Below, in pieces: positions 1-8,743 of a stretch of DNA of 64,000 nucleotides. Both the position numbers and the translations under genes were made by a program. The DNA comes from Cladochytrium replicatum (lineage: Eukaryota > Chytridiomycota > Chytridiomycetes > Cladochytriales > Cladochytriaceae). How positions within the stretch are numbered: position 1 is the stretch's first letter; the number at the start of each line of letters is the position of its first letter. The notes under the pieces were generated by a model, which did no database searches, was not told where the DNA came from, and saw nothing but the letters and a program-made list of their open reading frames with translations. The stretch is taken from positions 193,501 through 257,500 of the forward strand of contig JAHLKD010000022.1 in assembly GCA_025526935.1 (NCBI GenBank), in the 5' to 3' direction.

Positions 1-1617
1 AGCGTGTTTTCATCATGCTCGTTGTCGACGTAGTGCTGTACTCCCTCCTTGCCATGTACCTGGACAGGTTGGCGCCAGGAGAGATGATCAAGAAGGAAAC
101 TTCCCCATTATACTTCCTGAGTGGAAGTAAATCTAAAGAGAGGGCACCATCGAACGGCGCTGTCTCGCACTCGGATGATGAGACCGTGGTCGGAGCCGAC
201 ATGGTCGAGAGAGTCGATCTCAACGGCATCGATCAGGCTTCGCGCAACGTCGTGGTTATCAGGAACGCCGTGAAGGAGTTTGAGGAGAAGGTTCCGAGAA
301 AATCGTGGTGGAGCAGGGAATCCAACGAAGAAAAAGTTCTCATCAACGAGCCCGGGATCTACGAACGGAACGGGAAGCGTGTCAAGGTTGCTGTTGGCGG
401 TGTGAGCATGGAGTTCCATTACGGCCAAGCCGTTGCACTTCTCGGCCACAACGGTATGCAGATGTGATCATCTGGCCAATCACTTTTTGCTCAATCATAT
501 GTTCGATAGGTGCGGGAAAGACAACACTCATCAGCTCCATCGTGCAAGTTCTCCCGCTTACCTCAGGCAAGATCGAAACAAACCTTCCACTCAGTGCTTT
601 CGGAATCTGCCCGCAACACGACATGCACTTCCCAAGTCTCACCCCGCGCGAACACATCCGGCTCGTTGCAGCGATGAAGGGCATCGAGATCGAAGACGGT
701 GGATCACTCGACGACTACATCATGGATCTGCTCACCGATCTCGAACTGAAGGAGAAGGCTGATGAACGCTGTGAGTCGCTGTCTGGAGGGCAGAAGAGGA
801 AAGTCTCGGTCGGGATGGCGATCTGCGGTGATCCGAAGATGATTCTTCTTGATGTAAGTTTCGTTTCTTCAAACTTTGGCGATGAGCGCTGAAGGGGTTT
901 ATTGCAGGAACCAACGACCGGCATGGACGTCTCGGCGACTCTCAAGATCTGGGCCCTGTTCGACAGCCTCAAGGCTAACCGCGTCATCCTCCTCACAACG
1001 CACAGTGCGTCCAAAACTCCAGAACTTGCTAACTTACGACGCTAATCGTCTGCACTTTTAGACCTCGAGGAAGCCGAAAATGTGGGTGACCGCATCATCG
1101 TCATGTCCCACGGCCGCATCCAAGCTGGCGGAACACCTCTCTTCCTCAAGCGCCGCTTCGGCGTCGGCTACCTTCTACACGTCGAACGCACAACATCCTC
1201 CAACAGCAATGGCGGGTACACCACCTCTGCGTCATCCCACTCTGACAACGAGGACGGTGCAACCGCGTCGGCCCTGGACCAGAAAGTGCATGCCATTGTC
1301 TCCCAACATTTCCCTGGTAAGTCTAATCACCCAGATCACGCTGTTTCGAAAGCTGATGAAATCAATGGATATTAGACTCGAGGATCGAGAGCCACAATCG
1401 CAGGTCAACGACGTTTGTGTTGCCTACGGCTACGACGGAGGCTTACTCCCAGCTCGCAAATAAGCTCTCCGGCTTGTTTGAGGACCTGAAACCGTTCACG
1501 ACAGCCTCGTCACAGGGCACACCACAACTAACGGTCAGCGTATCGCAAACGACGCTTGAGCAGGTGTTCGTCAAGCTACGGGACGAACAGGATGAAGGTG
1601 GAAAGGCAACACCGTGA
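1..1617 (+). CDS. ABCA-type ABC transporter, C-terminal part (5' end outside window)
   Basis: Five exons fit: <3..453, 510..853, 908..1004, 1062..1316, 1376..1617, all with GT-AG borders and matching phases. The first residues are a hydrophobic stretch ending in a 'LAPGE' turn, as at the end of the last transmembrane segment of ABCA proteins. A full nucleotide-binding domain follows: Walker A GHNGAGKTT is split by the first intron, then come the Q-loop 'ICPQHD', the signature 'LSGGQKRK', Walker B 'MILLDEPTTGMD' (split by intron 2) and the H-loop 'LTTHNLEEAE'. The C-terminal 'TTLEQVFVKL' matches the ABCA regulatory region. The family moves lipids across membranes using ATP; the substrate cannot be read here. 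The open frame continues upstream, so half- or full-size architecture is unknown. Confidence 0.9.
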
Positions 1618-1884
1618 TGATTCAAATTTTTGGATAGTAATAATGTAAACCTTTTGTAACCCCATGTTATTGTTGTTCGTTTGAGCCGTCTTTAAGTAAA
1701 TTTTAATTGAATCAGCGCGGGTATCAGTGCTGGAGACTTCTTGTTGTTCGTTAGATTGTGACGCTGAAAGTTGGAGACTTGGATGGAACGGAAAGTCTTG
1801 GAAGTCTCGCAAAGTTTGCGAAATTAGTTTTGAATCCACCAAAGCAAGTCAGCACTTCGAATGAAAATTAGAATGAGCAAAGTG

Positions 1885-2206
1885 CGCTTACCAAGCACAA
1901 ATACACGGGATGACGGGAAGTCTTCAAGTCGATCTTGATTGGATCGGGTACGGGTGCCGTCGACCTTTTAACGATGAAAGAATCCTACTTTGCACCAACG
2001 TTGATACTGGTGCTGCTTGCGTTAACTTGTAATAGTTTCGAAACTCGTATGCGAGAGAGAAGCACCCTTGCATGCGAGGCTTCAACCTTTAACTCCGGTG
2101 AAGTTGTTTCCAATACTTTGACTTTCCCGTTCAAGGCTTCCACCTTCAACTCTCGAGTGCAAATCGTTTCGTGCAACTCACTGAGGGTCATCGAATGTTC
2201 GTCCAT
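1885..2206 (-). pseudogene. Decayed fragment of a DUF4097-like gene, paralogue of the gene at 20273
   Basis: Read on the minus strand, 2206 to about 1985 encodes a peptide with the same order of motifs as the gene at 20273..21946: 'LKVEALNGKVKVLETTSPEL', then 'RVRVSRLLQV'-like and 'SINVGAK'. An in-frame TAG follows. After the stop, in the same frame, homology resumes with 'PIKIDLKTS' and a GTAAGC donor at the position where the functional paralogue has its last intron. No start or upstream exons were found. A second weak echo ('DSIKIYLKT') lies at about 1690-1715. It is a dead partial copy that kept its ancestral splice donor. Confidence 0.75.
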
Positions 2207-2227
2207 CCAAAAGTTCTTAAAAATTTT

Positions 2228-2745
2228 CAGTATGGGCTAGAATGGTGGAAATCCGGAGGACTGGAACTGCGATACAATGATTCGGAAATGAACAGTCCGA
2301 GAAAAGCTGGGCAAGCCCAATCACTGGAAGTAAGACCGGGCCAAAAGTGAGGCGAGCACGAACATCCATGTCGATGTGCTGGAGTGGTCCGAAAAACAGC
2401 GGGCTAGAGTGGACGTACTTTCCCGAAACCATCATGGACGACGCAAGCACAAAGGGTCGTGTGGAAGAACTGGAGTGGTGGAAGAACAGTGGTCCGGCGC
2501 TTGAATAGAAGTACGCAATGGATGTGGGGACGAAAATGGGCATGTGGACGTCTTGCAGTAGTGGAAGCATAGCGGTCTGGAAATGAAGTGGTCCAAGGAA
2601 GCATCGGGCCTCTCTAGTATGAATGGTCATTTCGGCGTATTGGATTGGTGGAACGAAAAGCGGACTTGGGTTGAATTGGTCTGGGCGATATACTGCGCGA
2701 GTGCGGAAGGACATTTCAGCGTCCAACGGTGGTCGGTAGCCAGTT
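2228..2745 (+). pseudogene. Decayed ankyrin-repeat gene ('EWWK' type)
   Basis: Translation in mixed frames gives several degenerate repeats: 'EWWKSGGLELRYNDSEMN' near 2238, 'VEELEWWKNSGPALE' near 2460, and 'WWNEKRT' with 'GHFSV' near 2650-2730. In-frame stops (a TAG after the second repeat core) and frame changes break it. This repeat core, Glu-Trp-Trp-Lys then Ser-Gly-Leu-Glu, is the hallmark of large ankyrin families in chytrid genomes. Its minus-strand open frame (2217..2726) is a shadow. It lies tail-to-tail with the DUF4097-like fragment just upstream. Confidence 0.65.
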
Positions 2746-3070
2746 GTTTACGGTACGTCCTCAGGAGCGCACGGGTTCACAATCACAAAGAAGTGTTGTT
2801 GTAGTGGACGATGCGTGGGGTGCAAACGAATTCAGTTGCCAAGGCAAGTCAGTCAGTTAGGAGAATGACATTCCACAACACTTTTTATGGAAACAATGTT
2901 TATTCAAAATATTCGGAAAGCGGCAGTAGCAGATATAAGACCCATTGCGCAACAAAAGTTATTCACTAGAAGAAGCTACAAAGCAAAAACAACAAATGAA
3001 TAGTTCTCGGCGACATTCCACTAAAAACACAACGAATAGAAGAGAAACCAGCAGGCAACGCGTCGTCGGA
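2746..3070. other. Intergenic, 3' side of the zinc-finger gene
   Basis: AT-rich spacer between the ankyrin remnant and the end of the minus-strand zinc-finger gene. I see no gene, RNA or repeat in it. Confidence 0.5.
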
Positions 3071-4069
3071 TCAAGCGAACTCCACAACCGGAAACAGCTC
3101 CCTTTTAGCATCTCCACCTCCAACCTCCAAAAGCAAGGGACTGTTCCCGGACGACGACACTGATGAACCGCTCCCCCGCCTCCTCCCCACCTTCCTCCCA
3201 AACTTCTCATGTGTGCGCTTGTGCGCGTTCAAGTTGTCCGACCTCGAGAACCTCCGATGACATCCCGCGTGCGTGCAAGCAAACGGCCTCTCCCCAGTAT
3301 GCATCCTCTGGTGCCTCAACACGTGCTCAGCGCGCTTGAAAGTCTTGCCACAGTCCTCCCACTCGCAACGGAACTGTTTTGTCTCGCAAGGCTTGATCTC
3401 ATGCGCCGCCGGGAGCTCAGTTGGAGATGTCGTGTGCAATGGCAGCGGAGCGGGGCTTGCAGTGGTTGAGCGCGAGGGCGATAGTGGTGTAGAAGTGTTT
3501 GATCTTGAAATCTCGAACGGGGAAATGTGCGGGGTCGATACGAAGGGTCCGGAGGGGGGGACAGTGAAGGGCGACGGGTAGGCAAACTCGATCGGTTGAA
3601 CCTCCGTGGGAATCGCGATCGGGTGGGACGGGAGCATGCGAGGCCAAAAGTTCACGTCGAAGAGAGCTGGTGCGTGTGTGTATGCCATTGGAGCAGGAGG
3701 TGCAAGCGATGGCAGTGGTGTGGGAATTGGGGGTACAGGTGTATGTACAAGTTTAGAGGGCGAGATTGAGGACGGGTCGACTCCAACAAGTGATGCCAGG
3801 TGTGTAAGCTCGGTGTTCGGGTACTGTGTTCGGTTCAATACTGGCTGTGGAGTTGCTGCGCTTCCATTCTGATCCCCTGCGAGCTCAAAGGCGGTAGTGG
3901 AAAAAGAAAGCTGCTCCAGTGGTTGTGCGAGAGAGAATTGAGCGGACGGGTTCTGATCCAGGCTGAGTATGTTCAAGTCATCCAGCGATAGTGGTTGATA
4001 ACATGTGTTAGTGGGCGGGAAGGTATACTGTGGTTCTGTGGTGCAGTGCATTCGGTCGAAGCAGAGCAT
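3071..4069 (-). CDS. C2H2 zinc-finger transcription factor, two tandem fingers
   Basis: Single-exon frame of 332 residues starting at an ATG at 4069. Residues 1-225 are low-complexity, rich in Pro, Ser and Thr, as in fungal activation domains. Two adjacent fingers lie at 235-257 (C235, C240, H253, H257) and 265-287 (C265, C270, H283, H287), both C-x4-C-x12-H-x3-H and joined by the canonical 'HTGERPF' linker. A basic tail 'GRKVGRRRGSG' follows and could be a nuclear localisation signal. The arrangement resembles Msn2/Msn4- or Klf-like stress regulators, but target genes cannot be inferred. A second in-frame ATG at residue 7 is an alternative start. Confidence 0.85.
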   Translation of the reverse strand: MLCFDRMHCTTEPQYTFPPTNTCYQPLSLDDLNILSLDQNPSAQFSLAQPLEQLSFSTTAFELAGDQNGSAATPQPVLNRTQYPNTELTHLASLVGVDPSSISPSKLVHTPVPPIPTPLPSLAPPAPMAYTHAPALFDVNFWPRMLPSHPIAIPTEVQPIEFAYPSPFTVPPSGPFVSTPHISPFEISRSNTSTPLSPSRSTTASPAPLPLHTTSPTELPAAHEIKPCETKQFRCEWEDCGKTFKRAEHVLRHQRMHTGERPFACTHAGCHRRFSRSDNLNAHKRTHEKFGRKVGRRRGSGSSVSSSGNSPLLLEVGGGDAKRELFPVVEFA

Positions 4070-5089
4070 GTCGTGACTCGGCTATTTGGACTCAACTGGA
4101 GGTCAGGGTCTTCCTTTTGTGGTACGATTCAGTGTTGGTGCCCAGATTCCAGAAATTTCAGGTGCCGCCGCCGAAATGATATGTTGGTGTTTGAAGCGTG
4201 TGATGGGCAGCAGTTGTAACATTATCAAATTGTAAAATATGAGCGCAAAATTTACATCAAACCGACCCCGGATGGGGAGTGTCCGAGGCGCCATATCACC
4301 AATTATCAGAGTGAGGATTTGCCATTGGTTTCACCATGCACCAGCCAGCGTGATAATGCCACACTGAAAACGTATTTTTGATTTGGGAATGGGGTTGCGG
4401 TCGCATCTGATTGGCTCGACTGTGGGACCATGGCGATTGCTTGTTTCACCAATCACCAGCAAAGCCAAGCTGTAAGTGATACACTGCAACCCTTAATGTT
4501 TCAAGGGTACGCCGCTGTTCTTGGTTCGTGCTCTCTTCCTCCATGAAGCAAATCTTCAGAAACATTTTTATCACCCGTTGAGCCGAACCGTCTCGACCGC
4601 AAATGTAATTAAATTTTGGGCGTTTGGTTGCGAAACAAGCCAATGATGAAATGGAGAATGCTTTCCTCTGGCACATGAAACGTACCAAGTCCTCCAATGA
4701 TTCCCTTTCCTTTGATGCTCAGTTGTTAGTCGTCTACTACTGCGCTACTGAAACCTTTCACCGGGAAAAAAAATGGTTGGTGTAAAATTGTAAAATTACT
4801 GTCGGCAGGTTTTGTTTGACACCTCATCAATTTATTACGTCAACCTGGCATAAACAGTCCAAATGCCAATGGGCACAGACTTGCGAGGGAGCGGCAACAG
4901 TCACCGCTTAATCACTGTCAAACATCAGATCCGCCGCCCACTTCATCCCGGAAAGGAAGTTGAACCGAACTATTATTGAACACAAATTCACAACAATGTA
5001 CCACTGCACACCTAGTCCAACGTTCGACCTCATGCAATACTTCGACAAATAGAAATTCAACCTTACGCTACGGACTGCTCGAGAGCAGC
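4070..5089. other. Intergenic, promoter side of the zinc-finger gene
   Basis: About 1 kb between the start of the zinc-finger gene and the 3' end of mscL. Only short spurious frames. It should hold the zinc-finger promoter; I cannot point to a convincing TATA box or repeat. Confidence 0.4.
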
Positions 5090-5933
5090 TTAAGCGTCAG
5101 TCGCAGCCGCCTTCTTCTTCGCATCGACACGGTCCTGATTTTTGGGAAGAGATAACCTAAGCGTCTGATGTTCCAAAGATCTCGTATCGAAGCCAAAATA
5201 CAAAATATCAAGAATTCAAAGCTCATACCTTTGCACGCTGGTACGACTTGACCAAGAAGAAAATAAAGATCGAGATGACAAAGAAGTTGATCGTCAGCTG
5301 CAAGAAACGACCGTAGTTCTAAAAGTAGTTGTGATATCAATATTACGACAACTTTGGAGCGTGGTGTAAATACGTACGAAAGTGATGGCACCGGCTGTTG
5401 ATATGCATCAAAAGTGATGGCACTTAAGAGAAGTCGTGGAAGTTGACAGTGCGAATACATACCAGCCTTTGCTTCGGCGCGAGACTTCCAAGACAAACAA
5501 ATGTCCTTGTCCCCATCCTCGGGGTGGCACACCTTTTTCTTGTTGAGCACAATGAATGCGTCATCCAGGTCGTTGCCGACGAGCAATCCGATCCACGGCG
5601 AAATCAAATCGTCCACAAACGAGTTGACAATCGCACCGAAGGCAGCACCCATAATGATACCGACTGTTTTTTCCACATTGAGCATGCATTCTTAAAACTC
5701 GATGCAGGAAACCCTTACCGGCAAGGTCGACGACATTTCCGCGCTGAATAAAGGTGATCCATTCGCTGAAGAGACCTTTTGCAGATTCTGCAACATGGCC
5801 GCTCACATCTTGAACGGCGCCAACAATCCTTCAAAACTGTTTGTACATGAAATGTGGCTACAAAAGTTACCGATACTCACTTGCGCTGGCGAAGGCCTTC
5901 GTTCAGGAGGGGAGTTGCTTCAGAGGTGGACAT
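5090..5933 (-). CDS. mscL: Large-conductance mechanosensitive channel (MscL), intron-bearing
   Basis: Six exons on the minus strand join in phase: 5933..5881, 5828..5719, 5663..5463, 5394..5378 (17 nt), 5318..5229, 5134..5090, giving 171 residues. The start ATG at 5933 opens a hydrophilic N-terminal extension 'MSTSEATPLLNEG' absent from typical bacterial proteins. MscL signatures follow: 'FIQRGNVVDLAVGIIMGAAF' (N-terminal helix and start of TM1), 'AIVNSFVDDLISPWIGLLVG' (TM1), a periplasmic-type loop with two cysteines, then 'AGAITFNYGRFLQLTINFF' and a TM2 ending 'FFLVKSYQRAK'. A short Lys/Ala-rich tail ends the protein. The family forms a pentameric pore opened by membrane tension. Homologues in some fungi are known. 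Introns rule out bacterial contamination. Confidence 0.92.
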
Positions 5934-6009
5934 ACTGGACTGGTGGAACAATCACTTCAAAATTGTCAAGTACAATTAATGGGTGATGAAACGCGTGGTG
6001 GGCGCAGCA

Positions 6010-6270
6010 CGCCTCAGATCATGATCTGGTGGGCTGTCATGATCTCTTAACCTTTTAGTGGTGTTTGATTTCCCGTTTTCGAGTGCAGTGATTTCCAGTC
6101 CACTCTCCTCCCACCACTTCAAAAGTGAGATGCTTAATCATCCATATGCAACTCAATCTATTTTCCGCCATTCCAAGATCTCTAATATACACGCCCAGGG
6201 GAGAACCGCGGGTCCATTTCTTCCTCGATTTCCACCAACGAAGAACTCCTTCGCAAGTCCAATCTTTCGT
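6010..6270 (-). pseudogene. Ankyrin-repeat ('WWK') remnant
   Basis: On the minus strand, around 6125-6080, one frame reads 'LLKWWEESGLEITALENG'. Near 6260-6200 another reads 'EGVLRWWKSRKKWTRGSP'. Both match the core of the ankyrin-type repeats seen at 2228 and 24744. They are in different frames with stops between them. No start or complete repeat array remains. Confidence 0.5.
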
Positions 6271-7163
6271 TTTGCTGTCTCTTTATGAAAGTTACGGCAG
6301 TTTCATGCTCAACAATACCTAGTGCTCTGGTGAGGACTTTTAGCAACCAGTCTAAACCGGTCCGGCAGTCCAGATCGTGGCGTCGTTTGACAGTGGCTGT
6401 AGCAAGGGAGATCTGGCTTTGGGAAACGGGGATCTGATGATTTGGAGTTGAAAGGGCTTTGGCACGGAGAAAGGCTATGGCTGCACTGCCCATTCAGGGT
6501 AGTTGTCACAAGAGATCTCAAGGATCACCGGTTTCTCTGACATATGAGGGGATAGGCAGATCAAAGAAAATGTGGTTGGGAAGGCGAGAGAATCGAGGTC
6601 AGCGCTCAGAAAGTGGGACTGATAAAGTGCACAACGGAAGGTTCCCAATAAGGTATATAAGACGGATAACAAGCAAATACAGTGACTTCTGTCTAACATG
6701 GCAATCTTGGTTTGATGACTGGAATCGTAATATTTTCTCGCTTCATAATGAAATCGAACAGCACTGGGGCAACTTCATGGTTGTTGTCGATCATGAAGGT
6801 CAAGTATGTCCAAAGAAAGGGTGATATTGAATACCTCTCCACAGCCTTTTGAAATAAGTCCATGGTTCATCCGAAAGTTTTCTCTGTTTGGTATTCTGCA
6901 GTTCCGCGGGATGAAAAGTAGCAGAGTAGGTACATTGGAAAAAGGAAGAAGAAGTCCGTTTCGAGCCAATGGTGTGTCTGCAAGATCGGCGCCATGGCAT
7001 CTTTGACCTCGATATAGTCGAGAGATGAAGCTGTGTTGGTTGGCCATGATCGTCGGTTAGACGTGAGCGAAGATGCTGTGTGAAAGAAAACTCTTGTTCG
7101 TATTTTACATTAACATGAGAAACATACATTAATATGAGAAACGGAGAAACATGCAACAAAAAA
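6271..7163. other. Intergenic, nothing recognised
   Basis: Overlapping short frames on both strands, none with a recognisable domain or clean splice structure. It may hold further degraded ankyrin-gene sequence. Confidence 0.4.
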
Positions 7164-8441
7164 TCAACGCTGCTCGGAAAAAGCGGTGTAAGTGGGAAGC
7201 GGGAAGCCCTCATCCTCAAAGTTGGAAGTGTCTGACAACATGTACTTCACAAACAACGGGTTGCCCACAAGCTTGGACATCGTCCACCACATCCCGTTCA
7301 TCAGCCCAACCTCCCACTTTGCGTCCGGATGCATCATTCTCGGCACGAACGACGGAACCATATCCTGGATCTTCAGCACAAAAGGTTTGAACGTCTTCTC
7401 GTAGCCCTCTAAGCCGCGCGCAGGGTGCTCTCCCGGATCAAGCGCCGCTAGCTCTCCCGCAAGAATGTACGCCCCCAGTAGCGCAAGGGAGGTTCCTTTT
7501 CCAGTCAGCGGTGTTGGCGCATACCCCGCGTCACCAATACACACGATCCGTCCTTGCCACCACTTCTTCATTCGGATCTGCTGGATCTCTTGGAAATAGT
7601 ACTCGTCGCTCTTCTCCATCCCCTCGATAATCCGATCCGTGCACCACCCAGCGTCCTCAAATACGCTTCGCACAAGCTTCATTTGCGTATCACGGTCGCC
7701 TCGGGACGCCTCGCTCCATTGCTTGAGCTCGTCACCTTCGGGGAACCACTTGGACAAGATCGCGCGCATCGTGCCGTGGTTGTCGGGTCGCATCATTTCC
7801 AATCGCGATTGGCCTGCGACGTAGTAGTTCAGCCAATGGGTGTCTTCGGGCAATCGCGGGATAGTGGCATATACGAAGAACATGTTTTTGTCGATCACGG
7901 TCACCCAGTCGGAAGGGAAGCACTGTGCGCGGATCTTGGACCGCTGGCCGTCCGCGGCAACGACGAGGTCGAAATCGCGTGTTTCGCCGTTGGTCAGTTC
8001 GACCCGGACGGGAGGGTTGGAACTTGAGGTGTCTTCTTCGTTGGAAAGGATGTGATGAACGGTGGTCCCGAACAGGTACTCCACACCAGGAAGATCTTTA
8101 GAGGCGTTGTACAGCAGTTCGGCCAGATCTCCTCTCAGTATTTCATATTCAGCGGTGATGCCGGAATCCTTTCCCGGGATCATGGGAATTTCGGCGATAT
8201 GACGTCCCTTGGAATCGACCACGTACGTGCCTTTCTCAGACGTATGTCTCTGAAGCAGGGTGTCCAAAAGACCCATTTTTTCAATCACCTGTAATGCGGT
8301 GCCCCGAATGTCGATGTTGTGGCCCTTCGAAAGGAAGTGGTCCGATTTCTCAACGATGGTGATTGAGTGCTCCCCGCTTTTGGCGAGGAAGTAGGCCAAG
8401 GTTGGGCCTGCAACTCCTGCTCCGACGATCAAGACTCTCAT
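7164..8441 (-). CDS. FAD-dependent monooxygenase (PHBH/TetX-like)
   Basis: Single exon of 425 residues with an ATG at 8441. The N-terminus has the dinucleotide-binding motif GAGVAG at residues 7-12 after a beta strand 'MRVLIV', with the acidic end of the second strand at 'TIVEKS'. A mid-protein 'DLVVAADGQRSKIR' matches the conserved DG motif of class A flavoprotein monooxygenases. Near residue 300, 'VCIGDAGYAPTPLTGKGTS' matches the GD motif that contacts the FAD ribityl chain. The family hydroxylates aromatic or polyketide-like substrates using NAD(P)H and O2. There is no membrane anchor or signal peptide, so it is probably cytosolic. No biosynthetic neighbours suggest a substrate. Confidence 0.9.
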   Translation of the reverse strand: MRVLIVGAGVAGPTLAYFLAKSGEHSITIVEKSDHFLSKGHNIDIRGTALQVIEKMGLLDTLLQRHTSEKGTYVVDSKGRHIAEIPMIPGKDSGITAEYEILRGDLAELLYNASKDLPGVEYLFGTTVHHILSNEEDTSSSNPPVRVELTNGETRDFDLVVAADGQRSKIRAQCFPSDWVTVIDKNMFFVYATIPRLPEDTHWLNYYVAGQSRLEMMRPDNHGTMRAILSKWFPEGDELKQWSEASRGDRDTQMKLVRSVFEDAGWCTDRIIEGMEKSDEYYFQEIQQIRMKKWWQGRIVCIGDAGYAPTPLTGKGTSLALLGAYILAGELAALDPGEHPARGLEGYEKTFKPFVLKIQDMVPSFVPRMMHPDAKWEVGLMNGMWWTMSKLVGNPLFVKYMLSDTSNFEDEGFPLPTYTAFSEQR

Positions 8442-8743
8442 TTTTTCGTACAGGTGGTTGTTGTTGCTGCTGCCCTTCGGCTCGGTTGGATGTTAAATAG
8501 GCTGGACCTCACGCAACGGACCATATCGGAATGGCACGGATCGAAACGTGTAACCGTGTATCCGAGTTTGGCGGAGCACTTCGTGTAGTTTTGGTGGCAC
8601 ATAATCGGGACACTCGTAAAATTTCGTTGGTTCGAAAATTGAAAATTGTGAACATGATTTATAGAACAGATCATAGAAAGTTGTAAAAAACTCTTATTGA
8701 AAATGGTTCAACATCACCGTCCCAACGAGAGGCATTTTCCTCC

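Noticed and set aside
5915-5960. Plus-strand 'VDILDWWNN' as an ankyrin repeat
   Set aside because: It overlaps the first exon and promoter of mscL on the other strand; only one repeat core is present, so chance is likely.
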